Positions 53,974 through 64,000 of a DNA stretch of 64,000 nucleotides are shown here, in pieces. The translations under genes were made by a program, and so were the position numbers. Source of the stretch: Stachybotrys elegans. Lineage: Eukaryota; Ascomycota; Sordariomycetes; Hypocreales; Stachybotryaceae. The notes under the pieces are model-generated. The model made no database searches and had not been told where the DNA came from. It was given only the letters and a program-made list of their open reading frames with translations. Position 1 is the first letter of the stretch. Each line of letters begins with the position of its first letter. Where the stretch lies: positions 372,001 through 436,000 of the forward strand of contig JAGPNK010000017.1 of NCBI GenBank assembly GCA_020746835.1, read 5' to 3'.

Positions 53974-55826
53974 GATGATATCGCGATGACCTCATACCGG
54001 GTTGGACGTGTGCGTAGTAGATTCGGGTTTTCACAGCGCCTGCCTGTCGCGCGTGTGAGGGGGCTTTAACGGAACAGTTTCTGGGCTGCAGGATGACGCC
54101 ATGTGACGATCCAGGCAGAGGACCCATCATGTATGTCCATAGCGGTGGCGGCTCTGCGAATATAAGTCACTGTGTCCAGGCGGCAGTTGGTCGATAGATG
54201 CATAAGAATATGCATCAAGCAGGTGCTGACATGCAGCATCGCAGGCAGCTCAGCATGCCATCGTGTCATCTGTATGGCTGAAGTATAGATAGTAATTCGT
54301 AGGCACCAGTGGGTGGGTAACGCTGATGTCTGATGTCTGATGTCTGGTGTCACATGGATGGTCCCTGTGAAGCATCAGCTGGGTGACCAGCGAGGGAAGG
54401 GTTCAGCTGGCAAAGCCCCTTCTTATCTCTCTGGTAACATGACCACTGCCAGACTTGGTAGATCTGATCTTGCCAGAGCTTGATACGAGTAAGCATCTGG
54501 ACAGGCGAGGGCGCTAAACCCAATACCATGGATCCCTGAAGCTTGGCCTGCGATGTCGCTGTATGACCTGCAGGCACCCTAAACATATTTCGGGAATAAG
54601 AAACAAGAATGTGCAACACCTGCGGCATGAACGCCCAAGGATTCAAATACGACCATCTTTCTGCTCAGTCCAGCATATATATTTACTCCCTCGTTTCCGC
54701 AAGCAAGGTCGCGCCACTGGGAGACAGACCAGTGAATCCAAGGAGGACCCCTGACGATAAAGGCGATGGATGACAATTGTCAAGCAAATCAGGTTGAGGA
54801 AAGCTTGGGGCTGGCCAGCTCGTTTCCATCCACCTTTGAATAGTAATTCTCTTTCCTCAATTCTCTATCGCCAGGACAAATTCTCCTCCTAAATCCCACG
54901 CCAATAACCTTCAATCTCTCCCAAGTACCAGTTTGGTGTGCAGTCATAGCGGGAATAAGCCTTATGGAGGGAAATACAAGGATTGAAACGTGCGACGTCC
55001 TCTTACTGTGGGACGTAACCACTGAGTTGAACCTGGATTCTGATCCCTTGACGCTGAGTTGCAAAAGTGCCAGAGTGATTACTGAGAGAACCCGCAAACT
55101 CCGTTGTCCCGGGTTGCGACAATTTGTTCTGTCTGTGGCATAAGACGCAGCAACTTAGTGAAGCAATTTGACAATGATGGGATGCACAGTATTCGCCATT
55201 TTCTCTTCCCAACCCCCTTGCATCAAGTGTTGCCATGTACTCAAACTGTGTGAAATGACACAGTCATTTCGTTTCTTCAATCTGGCACTACCACCCGCGC
55301 TCTTTCTTGACGAGTGAGAAGGATCGCACCATACAAGGACTCATCCCTGGCGAACCAGAACACCTCGTGGACCCGAACTCACCGCGACTCCATTACCATG
55401 GCCTTGGAAAGTCATGGGACGCTGTCAATGCGCCATTTCAGGTTTGGCATGGTGGATAAAGAAGAAAAGAAACTCAAAAGAAGCCCCATCTGGGTAATAC
55501 GTGCGACAACCAAGAACCTGGCTCAAACATTGTTTATAATGGAAGATGGTAGTCCTTATCTTGGTGCTAGCAGAAACGGGTTAGATGTTGCGCGCACCTT
55601 GCATCGTTATGGTACACAATGCCTGCTCCAACGTGAGAAAAAGCCTCCAGCCAAGACACCATCGACCCCTGCCAACCTTCCAGAATGCCTGCCCAGGCCG
55701 CCCGTATGTTACGCTGTGGGGGCCACGAAGGAACATTGCTTCGTCATGCCCTGTAATGGACGGCCTCGCGTCTATAAAAGCGGCAGAAGAAGACGGGACG
55801 AGAGATGGCTGTGCTTGGTCACGGAC
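53974..55826. other. intergenic region between ankyrin and carboxylesterase genes
   Basis: TGATGTC repeats near 54324-54345. A plus-strand frame is open from 55314 into the carboxylesterase, but the part before 55827 has no domain, and a TATA box at 55773 shows the true start is later. No other gene seen. Confidence 0.5.
55773..55778 (+). promoter_or_regulatory. TATA box of the type-B carboxylesterase gene
   Basis: TATAAA 54 bp ahead of the ATG at 55827. It places the transcript start near 55800 and rules out the upstream part of the open frame as coding. Confidence 0.6.
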
Positions 55827-57473
55827 ATGCTGCCCGCCATGAAGCTCTCTGCCCTGTCTCTCCTCGCCCTCGCCTCCAACGCCGTGCTCGGCCGGTGTTC
55901 CGGCTCTGGCCTCACCGTCAAGACGTCCACGGGCACCTACACGGGCCTCGTTGACCCCGAGTTCCCCCACACGCGCCAGTTCCGGGCCATCCCCTTTGCC
56001 GAGCCGCCCGTCGGATCGCGCCGATGGCTGCCGCCGCAGAAGCTCGCGCCCTCTAGTGAGCACCGCTTCGCCACCAAGTTCCCGCCCTCGTGTGGCCAAT
56101 ATGTCTCGGGCGTTGTCAACAGCATGTGGAACATGGACATCACTAGGGGTAACCTCATCTACAACGGCGCCCAGAACGACACCTCGGGCCTCGTGGGCGA
56201 AGCTACGTCGGAGGACTGCCTGCACCTGGCCATCTGGGCTCCAGATGAGATTCCCGAGGAAGGTCTTCCCGTCCTCTTCTTCATGACGGGCGGCGGCTTC
56301 ATCATGGGTGGCGTGGATCTGCCGTGGCAGATCCCAGTGTCGTGGGTTGAACGGTCTCGTTCGCACATTGTAGTCAGCGTCAACTACCGCCTCAGCATCC
56401 TCGGCTTCCCCAACGCTCGGGGACTGAAGGATGGGGAGCAGAACCTGGGCATCTTGGACCAGCGCATCGCTCTCGAGTGGGTTCGCGATAACATCGCCGC
56501 CTTTGGTGGTGATCCCACGCGCATCATGCATTGGGGACGATCCGCTGGCGCCTTCTCAGCCGAAGTTCACTCCTTCGCCTACCATGACGACCCCATCGCT
56601 GAGTCCTACTACATGGAGTCTGGATTGGTTGTGGATTCTTCCTTTCCAAGGGACCTGGACTTCTCCAACTTCACCTTTGTTGCGCAGAATGTCGGATGTG
56701 CCAATCCATGCGGCCGCGAGTGCGTTGACGACGAGGAATTTGGCGCGGCCGAGCTCGACTGCATGCGCCAGGTCTCGATGAGCCAGATGATCAACTTTCT
56801 TGGGCAGTACGGCGATCGGGCTGAGCAGCCTCCTCTGACATGGACCCTTATACCGGATGACAAGATCGTCTTTTCCGACTACCACGCCCGAGCTGAGCAA
56901 GGCTTGATCGCACGTCGCCCGTCCATCGTCTCGTTCACGGCCCACGAATTCACTTCGCTGGTGCCTTGGCCTTTCAACAACGTGACTGAGGGCCCCTGGC
57001 AGCCTCCCGTCATTGCTGCCAGCGTTGACTTCGGCGTGTGCCCAGCGCTCAACTCGACTACCTACCGAAACCGACTGGGGGACGACGCCCCTGTGTTCCG
57101 CTTCCAGTATGCGGCCACCTTCCCCAACCTCAACGTCTACGAGTGGCTTGGTGCCTACCACAACGCAGAGACGCCCATGATCTTCGGCACCTACGGGCTC
57201 CTCGACCATATTGCCAACACGACCGACTTCCAGGTTGAGCTCAGCCTCTCGATGCAGGACCACATTCTTGCGTTTGCCAAGGACCCCTACAACGGCCCCC
57301 AGGCCCTGGGATGGGAGCCCATGGACACCAGCGAGCCCGATGGTGGATTCATCCTCCGCTTCGGTGGCTCTGAGGGACAACTTACGGAGCGCGTCAGCGG
57401 ACTCGAGATTGATGGTGTGTGCCTTGGGCTTGGGGAATACGACGCTTACCCATACCCCTCGCCACACTTCTGA
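55827..57473 (+). CDS. secreted type-B carboxylesterase / lipase
   Basis: 548 residues (544 if the second ATG, 12 nt on, is used), no intron. Signal peptide KLSALSLLALASNAVLG. FRAIPFAEPPVGSRRW, SEDCLHLAIWAP, FMTGGGFIMGG (oxyanion hole), VVSVNYRLSILGFP and NLGILDQRIALEWVRDNIAAFGGDPTRIMHWGRSAGAFS are all diagnostic of the COesterase family. Ser239 lies in GRSAGA, where most members have GESAGA, so the residue before the nucleophile is Arg instead of Glu. Several Cys pairs suggest disulfides, and N-glycosylation sites are present. Asn/His near YEWLGAYHNAETPMIFG supplies the catalytic His. It should hydrolyse lipid or xenobiotic esters outside the cell. Confidence 0.92.
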   Translation: MLPAMKLSALSLLALASNAVLGRCSGSGLTVKTSTGTYTGLVDPEFPHTRQFRAIPFAEPPVGSRRWLPPQKLAPSSEHRFATKFPPSCGQYVSGVVNSMWNMDITRGNLIYNGAQNDTSGLVGEATSEDCLHLAIWAPDEIPEEGLPVLFFMTGGGFIMGGVDLPWQIPVSWVERSRSHIVVSVNYRLSILGFPNARGLKDGEQNLGILDQRIALEWVRDNIAAFGGDPTRIMHWGRSAGAFSAEVHSFAYHDDPIAESYYMESGLVVDSSFPRDLDFSNFTFVAQNVGCANPCGRECVDDEEFGAAELDCMRQVSMSQMINFLGQYGDRAEQPPLTWTLIPDDKIVFSDYHARAEQGLIARRPSIVSFTAHEFTSLVPWPFNNVTEGPWQPPVIAASVDFGVCPALNSTTYRNRLGDDAPVFRFQYAATFPNLNVYEWLGAYHNAETPMIFGTYGLLDHIANTTDFQVELSLSMQDHILAFAKDPYNGPQALGWEPMDTSEPDGGFILRFGGSEGQLTERVSGLEIDGVCLGLGEYDAYPYPSPHF

Positions 57474-59040
57474 TCTTTGATGGGCTCAAAAGAAACTGCT
57501 GATCCTTTCCACCAGCTGTATAGCACCGAGGTTGACTAAGCCCGGAGTGGAATATTAGGCCATAGTGGCTTGATAGAGCCAATATAAAATTCCAAGACGG
57601 ACATCAAATATTTCGTTTTCTTTTCATGACTTGAGAACTTGCTGTGTACGCCTGCCCAGCTCGAGCTGCGTAGACAATGGTGGGTGCTTATGGGGACTTC
57701 ACATTCACCAAGGGTATTGGATGAACAAGACAGTTGTCTTTGCTTTGTGCATGTTGTAATTAAGGATGAAGTCGGGCTGGCAGCTTAATGGCGTTATATG
57801 CTATCTTCATAAGCCTGTTGAAGACAAGGACTTGACGTCATATAAGACTTTTGACTATTAGATGATTGATATCAACAACATCTTATAAACAAAGGAAACC
57901 GTAATCAATATTGCCCACCAATCTTTGCAGATGCCCAGCTTCAGCGTTGAACCGACCCACACAATGAAATCAGATCACTTGGTGGAATCTTAAACATCTA
58001 CTGAGCTCCTTTGGATATTCTTATGCCACCAAGAGTTTAGCTCCACGTAGTAAGTGAAAATGAATAAGGACCATTGGCTTACTCCCATGAACTGGTCTCA
58101 TATCCATGAAAGCTGAGATGTCCAAATAGCTACGTTGAAGCTTTGGGCAAAGCATTCTGAATTTGGCCGATATTAGCGACAAACTAGCTGAGTCTTTCGT
58201 GGTTGATCGGATCTATCGTACTAACCTCCCAGAGATATACACATACGAGGGTTTTTGTGTTATCTTGTAGACCGACACTTTGCATTGACACAGTGCAGTA
58301 TTGTGAACAACGGCACACCTGGCAGACCTGACTACCGAGAGTTTCGAAGTCTGCAGTATGAGATCTATATACCACCTTTAAACGTCAGATTACAATATAT
58401 CTAGCATTAGCATCGGCTGCTGGTCGGCGATTGAACACAGTACTGATAATCAGTTGTGGATATCTGTACTGAATTTGGTGCTCGCTATTCATGAGTGCAT
58501 ACGTTAATACTGTGCATGTGATCACTGTGCTCCGTAGACAACCCTCAGATGGGTGTGGTACCAGCTTCTCTTCTCCAAAGAAGTTGAAAGTTTCTGATTC
58601 CCCTTGAAACGGTCAGGGCACCTGCCTAGACATTCGGAGCTTGGTACCGAATTTTAACGAAGTTGGGCTACCACAGTTTGTGTGCGTACCCCGCATGAAG
58701 AGGACTGAGCGTGCATATGCACTGTCCAAGCTGCCTGTTACGTTTATGATCTCCACTTTCAGGGTCACATCAGGTATCTCATGGTGAGTCTTTTCCCAAG
58801 TGTATCCAGCGGAACTATCGGGAGTCACAAGCGGCAGTTGCCAAAATGGTTTCGGTATGTGAAGAGGTGGCGTTGATTGAGCCAAGTGACTATCCGCATG
58901 GATGGGTATGTCTATGCCAAAAGGGCAGAAGTAGATACAAAGAAACAACGCAAGAAAATGACCAGCACAAGAAATCGCTGCCCCCCTATACACCAAGAAA
59001 CTTTACATCAAACAATCTCAAAACCGTACTTGTCCCGTTT
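57474..59040. other. AT-rich intergenic region
   Basis: A minus-strand frame at 58613-58996 (127 codons) looks moderately natural near its end but carries no known motif and sits just downstream of the receptor gene's stop; I do not annotate it. The rest is AT-rich with no visible gene. Confidence 0.45.
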
Positions 59041-60594
59041 CTACCGAGCCCGATTGGGTTGCCAAGTCTTCTTTGGTGGCTGCTCCAGATCGTTCATGGC
59101 AACCAAACTGGTCTCGTCATTATCGCTGTATTGTACTGCAAACGACTTTTGAAACCTGATTCCCGTAGGGCTGTCGGCGTCGTTTTCCGGGTGCGTTCGG
59201 TTGGCTGCCGCGACACTTGCTTCGTGGCGAGACCGTGAGATGCCGGAGCGTACGACGCCGGAACCTCCGCTGCGCTGGTTGTAGTAGGCACCCTTGCTAC
59301 CGTAGCTGGATCCAGACAGAGCGGGGAAAAACTTGACGAGGATGATGCGGAGAGTTGGTAGACAGATTGTGATGATTCCGACGCAAATCTCGATGGTTGA
59401 CCAGAGAGAGATGTCGTAGAACTCCCAGGAGACGTTGGACGTGGCTGCAAAGTGGATAAGCGATTGCAGTCGTATAATGCTGACGACAGTAATGCTGTGG
59501 TTTGTCAGTTATGGCTCTTGTACTGGCAGATATGAGTACTCACAAGGTTCCCAGACAGAACATGAGAGCCACGGGAATCTTCTTCTTCCAGTGGAGATGC
59601 AGCTTGCGTAACTGCCACATGGGAATGAGTAGACTCCAGAAATCAAGGGTGATGCTCAGGGCGGCGTGGACCCAGGTGATGGCGTTGGCGTCTGCGCAGT
59701 GGCCCTCGTGCAAGCCATCCCACTTGGTCCAGAAGTAATTGATGGGCTTGCACTGGAAGATGGTGGTAAAGACAAAAGTAATGCCCCAGATAGCGGTAAA
59801 GATGAAAGTTCCCCATAGAACTCGCTGGACACCTTGGGCGGGGAAGATGCGCATGTAGAAAGCGATGATGGAGAGCTTGAGGAGCGTGCACTGGATAAAG
59901 TAGAGATAGGCCATGTTGTAGAAGAACATGAGCAAGTGGGTGATTTGCACGGGCTGGAGGGTCCAGATGTCGCGCCCGAGTCCGTTGGGTGTTGTTCCGT
60001 GGAGAGTGATGGCAGCGCTGGGCACGATGAAGACGACTGTCGCCAAGACCATCCAGTCGTCGAGTCCCAGGTCCATCTGCGCATAAAAGATCTTGTATAC
60101 GAATCGGATCAAGACAAAGAGACCGGAGAGAACGGCCATGGAAACCGTGACGTTGATGAGTTCGGCCGCTCGGTCCCGAGGAACGACGCCGCAGTTGGCG
60201 AGACTCGTGTTTCGCATACCTATGTTCCTCTGATGAGCATTGGGTTGGTCGTATTGGACCTTGGTCAGGGATGGTGCGTACTCAGGGAATCCGGGATCTG
60301 GCAGCTCATGGCCACGCAGACGCTGACATTCTGCTGGAAGACGGGATCGGTACAGGTGCAAACCTTGTCAGTGGGATCGCAGAGGCCTGCGGACAAGGCA
60401 TTGCCGACGCATGGTTGCTAGGGACGGGGGGCGACACGGTCAGAAACACGGCTCGACGACGGATGGGAAGCATGCATGAAGCCACTCACTGCGCACTCGG
60501 GGAATATGGCGAGGGGGTTATCTGTGCTGGTCTGGGCCAAGGCGGCGGGCAGGGCGGCCACCAAGAACAGGACAGTGTTGAGTAGTGAAGGCAT
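59041..60594 (-). CDS. CFEM-domain Pth11-type G-protein-coupled receptor
   Basis: 456 residues from four exons (60594-60490, 60417-60282, 60219-59544, 59494-59041). Signal peptide 1-20. The CFEM domain (about 30-90) has all eight Cys at 34, 38, 48, 55, 57, 69, 74 and 90, in the expected spacing C-x3-C-x9-C-x6-C-x-C-x11-C-x4-C...C. Seven membrane helices follow (LDDWMVLATVVFIVPSAA, THLLMFFYNMAYLYFIQCTLLKLSIIAFYMRIFP, and others), then a 120-residue tail rich in Ser/Gly/Arg. Pth11 of Magnaporthe, the namesake, is needed for surface sensing in appressorium formation. It should sit at the plasma membrane with CFEM outside. Compared with the receptor at 12.3 kb, which lacks CFEM, it is the full-length class. 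Confidence 0.93.
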
Positions 60595-63500
60595 CTTGGG
60601 ACGAGGGCTCACGGCTGGCGCAACCCCACAAACGACGACGACGAGTCCAATGCAGAGAGTCGGCGAGAGATTGTTTGGCACACAACACACACAACATCAC
60701 CGAGGGCGGCATGCGGTCTATTATCCAAACCAAAGCATGGCAACGTCCCCGTTTCAGTTGCGACAGTGAAACACTGCGTGGCTGCACTGGTTTTTTTCCT
60801 TGGCCACGGCATGTCCCCCCGTTCAATAGCCCGACAACGATATAAGCCGGGCGTGCATGCAGCCGAGAAAGGGCCAAACAGGTGGAAGTGGTGGCGTCCG
60901 TCTAGGTTTGCCTAGTGCCCTCTCCTGGTGCTTGGGAACGACTCATGTAGCACTCTGCTCCGCGTCCTAGCGTTGATCGTGGAGACGGCAACCAGCTCGC
61001 TTGCTTGTCAACGTGGCCTTGGCCTTGGCTGGACTCGAGCTGCCCTGACTACGGGGAAAAAGAAACACGCTGCCATTCGCTCTGTCGTTGGCCGTTTTAC
61101 CGGCGATGGATGCACTTGTGTCAGTCACCTGGCATCTGGTGTGGCGATCCGCCCTTCTAGCTCACATGGAAACCCGGCATATCTGATCTGATCTGATCTG
61201 ACAGCGTTGATCCTCATCTCGAGAATGCCTGTGAAGCATCACTTGCACCTCTTCTCGCGGCCCCTTTTCCCCTCCTCTCGGCAAGTAGCAGCTCGACTTT
61301 GTGGCGAGCGCCCCTTTGCCTGGTGGAACACGGGGAGGAGAAAAGAATCATCAGCCCCTCCGGACTAGGTCGGATCAAGATACTGACCCGCGTGGTGGAG
61401 TCCGGGTTCGCAAATCGGCCCAGGTCTTAGAACCCTTTGTGCCCACCCCCTCCTCAACATGTTCCCCTCAGGGCAGGGGTGGGAGAAGGGTCTCCGTGAA
61501 ACTAGAAGCCCTTGCCGTATCCATTACTCTCTTTTATTGGCTGGCCAAGTTGCTCGTTTGAGCAAAACTTGGTGCCTTGCGTCGTACCACGTTCCAACCC
61601 TGAGCATCTAGTACATCGTTCTTGACCACCCCATTCCCGCCGGCACCCTCTAATCAGTCCAGCTACCACTATCAGAGTTTGGTCCCTTGGCAGCAAGGGG
61701 TTGTTGTTCCTCTTTGGGCTTGTTCACCGTACACGATCCTGCCGCAATGGTGCATATATCACACCATCCTGGACTCTTCAGGCAAAGTAGACATCTAGCG
61801 CGCAACGCGAGCTGAGGAACTGTGGCCCCTCAAAGACGCCACCCGGTAGAAAAGGCGCATTGCGACGAGTGGGCAGGAGAGAGTGCCGGGAATTGAAGTG
61901 AGGTGGCGTTGCGCACAGAAGGAAAAGCGGTGGTTTCCGATGGGCCAACCTTTGCTCAGGTTTGATGCGCAAGTGCCGTGCCGCTGTGAGGACGAAAATC
62001 CGGAGGAATGGAGCTGACTCGCTACTGGTACCGTAGCGGGTCTTTCTTTTTCCTACCCTTCTGGTTTTTTTCTCTCGCTCTCGTGAATGGGTTCCTGGTG
62101 GATGATCCGGTCTTTCGGCAAAGGGGCCGGTGGACCCGGGTCATGCCACCGGCCGCGATATAAAGTTCGCTTGTGTCTCACATTGTGACAAAGCAGGCTT
62201 CGGTGGGTGGGATGAGACGGCCAGCTCCTTTCTCAGCCTCACGAACCATTGCTAACGGCGATTTAATCAACCGCCTGGTTGGGATTCTTGGGGAATATCT
62301 AGATAGATCCGGTCTCGTTGGATGGTTTGGTCCTAGTGGGAAAGAATGGGCTTGGTTCCCCTGGAATACACCCAACATGATACAGCGCGCTATAGGCCTC
62401 GCAATAATCCTCGTGCATCAACTGAACTGGACCATTCTCTGTCCTCATATCCCATCTCACCCGTCAGAAGGAACGCGGTCCAAGCGGCATATGTGGAATA
62501 TCTGCTCATGCTGACTCCGTGAAGTCGAATCCTTCGTTCCGACCATGAGCCTCAGTTACACGCGTACGGACATTGACCCCGGGCGAAGGAAGCTTCGGTT
62601 ATCTGCCCCCAACAAACCAGTTCGGCAACTCCCTTCCCTCTTCAGGGCTGAGGGACAGGGCTGCGCTGGAGACGGGAAAGGCACCCAAATTCGTGCCCGT
62701 ACACGATGGCCGAGCTCTTGGTCTAGATCTATTGATTGAGTCCGCTCTTTCGGCCCTCCGTAGATCGCCAAGAGCTATGATTGCATGCCACAGCTCTGGA
62801 AGCTTACAGAGAGTGATTGGCTGAGTCGACGATGATCGCCATCAATGTCGCAGAGTGGATGCTTCAAATCTTTACGGCCTCCAGTGGACAGTGGCCACCT
62901 ACCCACTGGCCTGTCACCAAAAGGCTAGTAGGCCTGATGAGCGGGTAACGAGTCACCAACGTGGTAATAATTTGCTAATGAATGGGTCTCGGGGTTCATA
63001 CGGATACCCCTGGTCAGTTCATTCTCACCGTTCACACCTGTCGATAACGGTATGCGGTAGCAACTTGGCAGTACCCAGGCTGCGGAATCTCGGAACTAGT
63101 TGTAGATCGAACGCAGCCTGCCACGCAACCTCTTTCATAGTAAACCAAAGAACCTGCGCCTCTTGCAAGTGTATTCCTCTGCCGAACCAGCTCTTGGTTT
63201 AATATTGATATCGTCAAGAGGACGTCATCGGAGTCATTGATGTTTATGCCGTTGAAGATCGGAATCCGGAATTCCCACACTACAGTAAACATCTGAGCAT
63301 GTCACACAGAGCACAGGCATAAACCAGGACCACATGTGCACCGTACCCTCGTGGGCCTCGCAGAATACCCACTCAGACGGGCTCCGTGCACATGAGCCCA
63401 CAGCAAAGGCCACTTGATGTCATGAATTAAGCCCCAACCAAGCAGCTGGAAGAAAGGGTCCGATTTTGTAGTGTCATACGTCGTAGACAAGTTGCGGGTC

Positions 63501-63604
63501 AATACTGGCTCTATGGGCTAGCAAGACTCTCTCCAACAAGACTCTAGCATCCTTGGCTTGAAGTACTCCCATGATTTTCACCGGGATTCAACTCTTAGCT
63601 CCAT
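60595..63604. other. 3-kb intergenic region
   Basis: Promoter side of the CFEM receptor, then GC-rich DNA with long but motif-free frames on both strands. A perfect ATCTG repeat (four units) is at 61181-61200. Nothing in 61.2-63.6 kb supports a gene. Confidence 0.45.
61181..61200. repeat. ATCTG pentanucleotide repeat, four units
   Basis: Four perfect copies of ATCTG in non-coding DNA; a short microsatellite. Confidence 0.8.
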
Positions 63605-64000
63605 CTAGCAATCGGAGATGGAAGGAAGGTAAACTGAGACCTCGAGTCCCTTGGAGTAAGGAACCGTCGTGGTCTTGAAGCCGTTTGCTGGGTCATGTAG
63701 ATAGTCCAACAGATCTTTATACAGAGGCCTCGCTCCGATAGTGTTGTCTGTGACTACCAAGGCTCCCGCTGAAAGTCTCGGGCGAATAATTTCTAGGGCC
63801 GGCAGCGCTAAGGGCGTCCATACTGTCAACTCGTTAGTCTCGTCTCTAGCTCAGGACGCCCAAGAGTCAGGACTCACTATCCAGAAGCAACATGTCGATT
63901 TGCCCCGGTAGCCCCTCCTCTACCGTCAATGTTTCTCTCAAATCACCCTCGCGGAGCTCGATCCAGTCTTCGACTTCGGGCCCGGCTTCTTTCCAGTGCT
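63605..64000 (-). CDS. O-methyltransferase family protein, 3' part only
   Basis: The gene enters from the window edge (partial at 64000). Visible exons are 64000-63878 and 63822-63605, separated by a 55-nt GTGAGT/ACAG intron. The readable part is HWKEAGPEVEDWIELREGD, GLPGQIDMLLLDIWTPLALPALEIIRPRL and GALVVTDNT, then LLDYLHDPANGFKTTTVP ending in VYLP. This is the C-terminal half of the class I SAM-dependent O-methyltransferase fold (COMT-like), with the metal-site Asp in LLLD and DN in VVTDNT. It should methylate a hydroxyl group of a small molecule. The start and upstream exons lie outside the window. Confidence 0.88.

Noticed and set aside
55314..55826. In-frame 171-codon N-terminal extension of the carboxylesterase
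   Set aside because: A TATA box at 55773 and a signal peptide right after 55827 show that the gene starts later; the extension has no domain.
58613..58996. 127-codon minus-strand frame downstream of the CFEM receptor
   Set aside because: No recognisable family and no exon partner; kept only as part of the intergenic description.

Overview
The window comes from a filamentous ascomycete (Pezizomycotina; a Sordariomycete, possibly Hypocreales, is a reasonable guess but is not proven here). The grounds are short spliceosomal introns (46-89 nt, one of 171 nt, with GTRNGN donors), single-gene units with their own promoters, a Zn2Cys6 regulator, Pth11-type seven-helix receptors (one with a CFEM domain), a DUR3-type urea transporter, a fungal tyrosinase, and nuclear-type tRNA genes with introns at the canonical position. 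I reconstructed 36 introns by hand from frame continuity and family motifs. No transposon, rRNA gene, CRISPR array or virus-derived gene was recognised.

Layout. 1-5.4 kb is gene-poor DNA leading to the long leader (with an upstream ORF) of a Zn2Cys6 transcription factor at 5.4-7.0 kb. 7.0-12.3 kb has no supportable gene. A Pth11-like receptor lies on the minus strand at 12.3-13.6 kb. From 15.7 to 32.8 kb there is an enzyme-rich block, almost all on the plus strand: secreted tyrosinase, an unrecognised conserved-looking protein, a PhyH-type dioxygenase, cyclopropane-fatty-acid synthase, an SLC6/NSS-type transporter, a secreted CE1/PHB-type esterase, a GFA/CENP-V zinc protein (minus), a phosphatidylserine-decarboxylase-like enzyme of the type that includes fungal tryptophan decarboxylases, and an SDR oxidoreductase. 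A DUR3-type urea transporter and threonine synthase (both minus) follow to 38.4 kb.

39.4-64 kb is more of a housekeeping mix: a polytopic membrane protein, a small secreted protein, an intron-containing tRNA-Pro, an HSL-type hydrolase, a tandem tRNA-Gly pair, a 1.24-kaa protein with a HicA-like C-terminus, an HgsNAT/DUF1624 membrane acyltransferase, a cyanamide-hydratase-like HD protein, an ankyrin protein, a secreted type-B carboxylesterase, a CFEM receptor, and the 3' part of an O-methyltransferase cut by the window edge.

The most interesting reading is that the 15.7-32.8 kb block combines a decarboxylase, an oxidase, a transporter, a dioxygenase, an SDR and lipid-modifying enzymes without a polyketide, peptide or terpene backbone enzyme. 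It could be a small non-canonical amine or lipid pathway, but this is inference from gene content only. At the RNA level, the tandem tRNA-Gly genes share a single visible Pol III terminator and only the second copy has a 9-nt intron.
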